Source: Pyrocephalus nanus (taxonomy: Eukaryota > Chordata > Aves > Passeriformes > Tyrannidae). From it: DNA of 64,000 bases. Location of the stretch: the NCBI GenBank assembly GCA_038380795.1, contig CM076267.1, forward strand, positions 38,192,232 to 38,256,231. Direction: 5' to 3'. Under the pieces are notes generated by a model. That model made no database searches. It was not told where the DNA came from and saw only the letters and a program-made list of their open reading frames with translations. The translations under genes and the position numbers were made by a program. This document shows positions 63,701 to 64,000 of this stretch, one piece after another (the first letter of the stretch is position 1; every line of letters begins with the position of its first letter).

Positions 63701-64000
63701 TTGTAATGACGAGTTGGAGGGAAAGTATCTCAGGGCAGGGAGATGACTGAAATTCTTCTCTTGCCTGCTGACATTACACTTTCATAAACGAAGTGGGAAT
63801 TTTTGGTGAGTGGGCAGGTCTGATTTAGAACAGCAGACTGGTTTAAGGACAAACAAATAGACAGAAACTAAGAGGTTTTTAAAGAATTCAGCTAAATAAA
63901 AACAAATTAGACAGGTGTTTATTGTCATCTTTGACTACTTGACTACCTTAAAAAAATCCACTCCTTTATAAGTACCTATTTACACTTCCAAGTGCATTTG
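60763..64000. other. non-coding unique sequence
   Basis: No gene is supported to the end of the window. The longest frame is 154 codons on the plus strand at 60780-61244, beginning just after the CR1 fragment. It shows no recognisable domain and no splice support. An octamer ATGCAAAT lies near 61941. A/T homopolymers are scattered. Confidence 0.5.

Noticed and set aside
1..64000. CRISPR arrays, operons, rRNA or tRNA genes
   Set aside because: I found no regularly spaced repeats of that kind, no tRNA cloverleaf and no bacterial gene density. The sequence is vertebrate in character.

Overview
The window looks like vertebrate nuclear DNA, most likely from a bird and plausibly a passerine. Three lines of evidence support this. 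It has several copies of the 3' end of the avian LINE CR1, recognisable by phrases such as the ATTCTATGATTCTATG-type terminus and 'gatgatctttaa'. It has several retroviral long terminal repeats (LTRs) in solo form. The background is AT-rich and CpG-poor, with many A/T homopolymers. No bacterial, viral or organellar gene organisation is present.

I found no protein-coding gene I can name. The longest open frames (about 170 codons) lack recognisable domains, sit inside repeats or have no exon context, so I treat them as chance frames. The window is best read as a gene desert or the interior of a very large intron. A few short segments have splice-site-like borders and an open frame. They are listed only as weak exon candidates.

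Layout. 1-15.7 kb: AT-rich unique DNA with two possible ancient MIR relics (about 3.44-3.55 kb and 13.67-13.80 kb) and one CR1 3' fragment (10.7-10.9 kb). 15.7-16.3 kb: a clean solo LTR with an 11-bp terminal inverted repeat and a perfect 6-bp target-site duplication. 16.3-31.6 kb: unique DNA with a perfect 36-bp palindrome at 27.2 kb. 31.6-32.0 kb: CR1 fragment on the minus strand. 36.85-38.80 kb: two LTRs of different type within 420 bp of each other. The second holds tandem 58-bp repeats, each with a CTCF-like motif. 45.15-45.39 kb and 60.54-60.76 kb: two more CR1 3' fragments. 51.17-51.65 kb: a possible alpharetrovirus/ERVK-like LTR. 57.25-58.70 kb: a GC-richer unclassified block ending in a CpG-rich two-copy tandem repeat. 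59.62-59.87 kb: a CpG-enriched stretch with SOX/OCT-like motifs. The rest is ordinary non-coding sequence.

The genes cannot be said to work together because none is supported. The material most worth testing is regulatory or structural: the CTCF-like array, the long palindrome, the AP-1 hairpin and the CpG/octamer segment.
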